7,822 nucleotides of DNA from positions 1-7,822 of the forward strand of contig KI259839.1 of NCBI GenBank assembly GCA_000467935.1. The letters run 5' to 3'. The DNA is from Peptostreptococcaceae bacterium oral taxon 113 str. W5053. GTDB lineage: Bacteria; Bacillota; Clostridia; Tissierellales; Peptoniphilaceae. The notes under the pieces were generated by a model that saw only the letters and a program-made list of their open reading frames with translations, made no database searches and was not told the DNA's origin. Position numbers and translations under genes: made by a program. Below are positions 6,753 through 7,822 of this stretch, in pieces; the stretch's first letter is position 1, and each line of letters starts with the position of its first letter.

Positions 6753-7223
6753 ATGGCTAGGAAAGTATCGTATTTAAGTTACAACATGACGACGGCAGAT
6801 GCAAGCAATCCGGAAGGAATGATTCCATTTGGGAGACAATTTGATTTTATTGGAGATGTAGAAACGGAACAGATGATTCTTAATGATGGAGATGAATCGT
6901 TATGTTTGGGATATCATGATGTAAAAATTTATCATGATGCTTATGTAGGGGATATGATGGAGTATAAAGCGACTATGACTTACGTAGGGAATACATCTAG
7001 AGATTGTAAAATTGAAGTGTATAAATTAGCTACACCGGCATATCGAATGGGGAAAAAGGATTGTAAGCCTGGAGATATGGTTTGGTTTGAAGAACCGGTT
7101 CTTTGTACAGAGGGAAATGTTCGTTTAGTTGTAAAAAAACATTTACAACGTGGGGAACAACCGGATGGAACTGTTATAGATCCATGGCGCGAGTTGGAAG
7201 ATTTTCCGGAGTCAGAAATTTAG
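6753..7223 (+). CDS. Hotdog-fold protein related to beta-alanyl-CoA / 3-aminobutyryl-CoA ammonia-lyase, subunit A-like
   Basis: This 156-residue protein resembles the small hotdog ammonia-lyases that remove NH3 from beta-aminoacyl-CoA esters to give 2-enoyl-CoA (Acl of Clostridium propionicum, Kal of lysine fermenters). Matching parts are GDVETEQMILNDGDESLCLG (34-53), YVGDMMEYKATMTYVGNTSR (64-83), and EPVLCTEGNVRLVVKKHLQRG (114-134). The GDVxTE segment with E39 is kept. The upstream YxGNLVNGAR segment is replaced by NPEGMIPFGRQ (19-29), so one half of the usual signature is lost. An insertion near 97-112 (YRMGKKDCKPGDMVWF) and an acidic tail make it slightly longer than its relatives. It starts 32 bases after the CoA-transferase stop, with SD AGAAGGG at 6741-6747. 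It may act with the next gene as a heteromer. Confidence 0.8.
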   Translation: MARKVSYLSYNMTTADASNPEGMIPFGRQFDFIGDVETEQMILNDGDESLCLGYHDVKIYHDAYVGDMMEYKATMTYVGNTSRDCKIEVYKLATPAYRMGKKDCKPGDMVWFEEPVLCTEGNVRLVVKKHLQRGEQPDGTVIDPWRELEDFPESEI

Positions 7224-7364
7224 AAGTTAAATAAAAATAACTTGTTAAAATGTAAGGGCAAAAAACACATAAACATAAATAGAAGTTAAGGAATAACAAA
7301 ATTAAGGATTATAGGTTACCTTTTATTAAATCTAAATATAATTATATAATGAGGGAGAAACAAT

Positions 7365-7733
7365 ATGGAAACTATTACAATGCGTTATAGAATGTCCGAT
7401 CGTGATGTCTTTTATGGTGGGGGTGTTGTTAATGGAGCGCGCAGCATTACTTTAATGAATGATGCAGCAAATCGTTTAATGGCAAAAGTATTTCAAAATA
7501 CCGGTCACTGTATAGAAGTAAAAAAAGTACGTTTATATGTACCGATTTTTGCAGGAGATTATATGGAATATATGGCACGTATAAAAAAAATTGAAGGTAA
7601 AAAAGCCTTGATTGAGGTTCGAGCATTTAAAATTATTGAAGTTCCAAAAAACCCTCCATATCCGAGTTCAATTGATGTATTGGAGGATCCGCCTCTTTGT
7701 ACTGTTACGCAGTTTGTTTATGAAACGTATTAA
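7365..7733 (+). CDS. Hotdog-fold protein related to 3-aminobutyryl-CoA ammonia-lyase (Kal), subunit B-like
   Basis: This 122-residue protein matches the Kal/Acl family more closely at its N-terminus: MRYRMSDRDVFYGGGVVNGA (6-25) corresponds to family (M)RxRMSxxDAHYGGNLVxGAR. It also has FAGDYMEYMARIKKIEGKKA (62-81) and EDPPLCTVTQFVYETY (107-122). The segment that normally reads GDVATELM is NDAANRLM (32-39) here, so the Thr-Glu pair kept by the preceding protein is absent. ATG 7365 has GAGGGAG (7351-7357) with 7-base spacing. The 141-base gap before it holds no gene, and two TATAAT strings (7337-7342, 7345-7350) lack a good -35. It is the last gene of the operon and is followed by a strong terminator 17 bases downstream. 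The expected role is deamination of a beta-aminoacyl-CoA together with its neighbour. Confidence 0.8.
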   Translation: METITMRYRMSDRDVFYGGGVVNGARSITLMNDAANRLMAKVFQNTGHCIEVKKVRLYVPIFAGDYMEYMARIKKIEGKKALIEVRAFKIIEVPKNPPYPSSIDVLEDPPLCTVTQFVYETY

Positions 7734-7750
7734 TTTCAGATTATAAAAAA

Positions 7751-7789
7751 ATAGAGTTGTAAAACAAAACGTTTGCAACTCTATTTTTT
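7751..7789. terminator. Strong Rho-independent terminator, probably bidirectional
   Basis: A 13-bp stem (ATAGAGTTGTAAA at 7751-7763 with TTTGCAACTCTAT at 7772-7784, one G-T wobble) encloses an 8-base loop and is followed by six Ts (7784-7789). An A-run on the other side (7745-7751) would serve as the T-run for transcription on the minus strand. It ends the hotdog operon, and it contains the TAG stop of the minus-strand reading frame entering from the right edge. Confidence 0.9.
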
Positions 7790-7822
7790 ATAATCATCAT
7801 AGCGTTTTTTTATTTTTTGTTT
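7781..7822 (-). CDS. C-terminal end of an unseen minus-strand gene (partial)
   Basis: Reading inward from the right edge on the minus strand gives KQKIKKRYDDYKK and a TAG stop at 7781-7783. The first ten residues are identical, in the same frame, to the first ten visible residues of the MerR-family protein at the left edge, because the DNA is the inverted repeat. This suggests a convergent gene that shares at least the coiled-coil end of that regulator but stops three codons later, with no effector-binding domain. Only 13 codons are visible, so coding status is inferred from the shared frame and from the stop falling in a convergent terminator. Confidence 0.4.
   Translation of the reverse strand, partial: KQKIKKRYDDYKK
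7793..7822. repeat. Right copy of 30-bp perfect inverted repeat
   Basis: Exact reverse complement of bases 1-30. The match runs up to the last base of the window, so its outer limit is unknown. The match ends three codons before the TAG at 7781-7783. Confidence 0.95.

Noticed and set aside
7759..7776. cre-like AAAACGTTTGCA in the terminator
   Set aside because: The leading TG of the consensus is missing, and the bases are explained by the terminator stem-loop.
1..7822. CRISPR array, tRNA or rRNA genes
   Set aside because: No regularly spaced direct repeats, and no tRNA-like cloverleaf or rRNA-like sequence was seen on either strand.

Overview
This window looks like part of a low-GC, AT-rich Gram-positive anaerobe of the amino-acid-fermenting kind (Clostridia/Tissierellia-like). 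The evidence is strong AGGAGG-type ribosome binding sites, a consensus CcpA cre site, a LIVCS (BrnQ-type) amino acid transporter and CoA-ester ammonia-lyase-like hotdog enzymes of the sort known from beta-alanine and lysine fermenters. No species can be named. The identifications rest on reading motifs and on remembered family sequences; no search was run.

Layout. (1) 1-633: the 3' part of a MerR-family regulator with a GyrI-like effector-binding domain, cut by the left edge. (2) 634-1625: about 1 kb without an intact gene, holding a 27-codon fragment, two small palindromes, a sigma54-like site and a badly decayed minus-strand IS481-like transposase. (3) 1626-3215: a PAS / AAA+ / HTH activator of the sigma54-dependent (NtrC/TyrR-like) class. 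(4) 3216-3992: another gene-poor stretch with a decayed minus-strand IS3-like transposase, then a promoter candidate, a consensus cre site and a 5' leader. (5) 3993-7733: an apparent catabolic operon on the plus strand: a 33-codon leader ORF whose stop overlaps the next start (ATGA), a BrnQ-type transporter, a class III (CaiB/Frc) CoA-transferase and two small hotdog proteins related to beta-alanyl-CoA / 3-aminobutyryl-CoA ammonia-lyases. It ends in a strong, probably bidirectional terminator at 7751-7789. (6) 7781-7822: the last codons of an unseen minus-strand gene.

How the genes could work together. The transporter would import an amino acid, the CoA-transferase would activate it to its CoA thioester, and the hotdog pair would eliminate ammonia to give a 2-enoyl-CoA for fermentation. 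The adjacent PAS/AAA+ protein is the likely specific activator, and the cre site implies repression by preferred carbon sources. The substrate is not determined; a beta-amino acid, possibly branched, fits best.

Three things stand out. First, the two hotdog proteins appear to hold complementary halves of the family signature, suggesting an obligate heteromer. Second, the window begins and ends with a perfect 30-bp inverted repeat lying in the same reading frame of two genes, so inversion of the whole segment would swap the C-terminus of the MerR regulator. Third, a coupled leader ORF and a cre site sit in front of the operon, yet no convincing -24/-12 promoter is visible for the sigma54-type activator next door.
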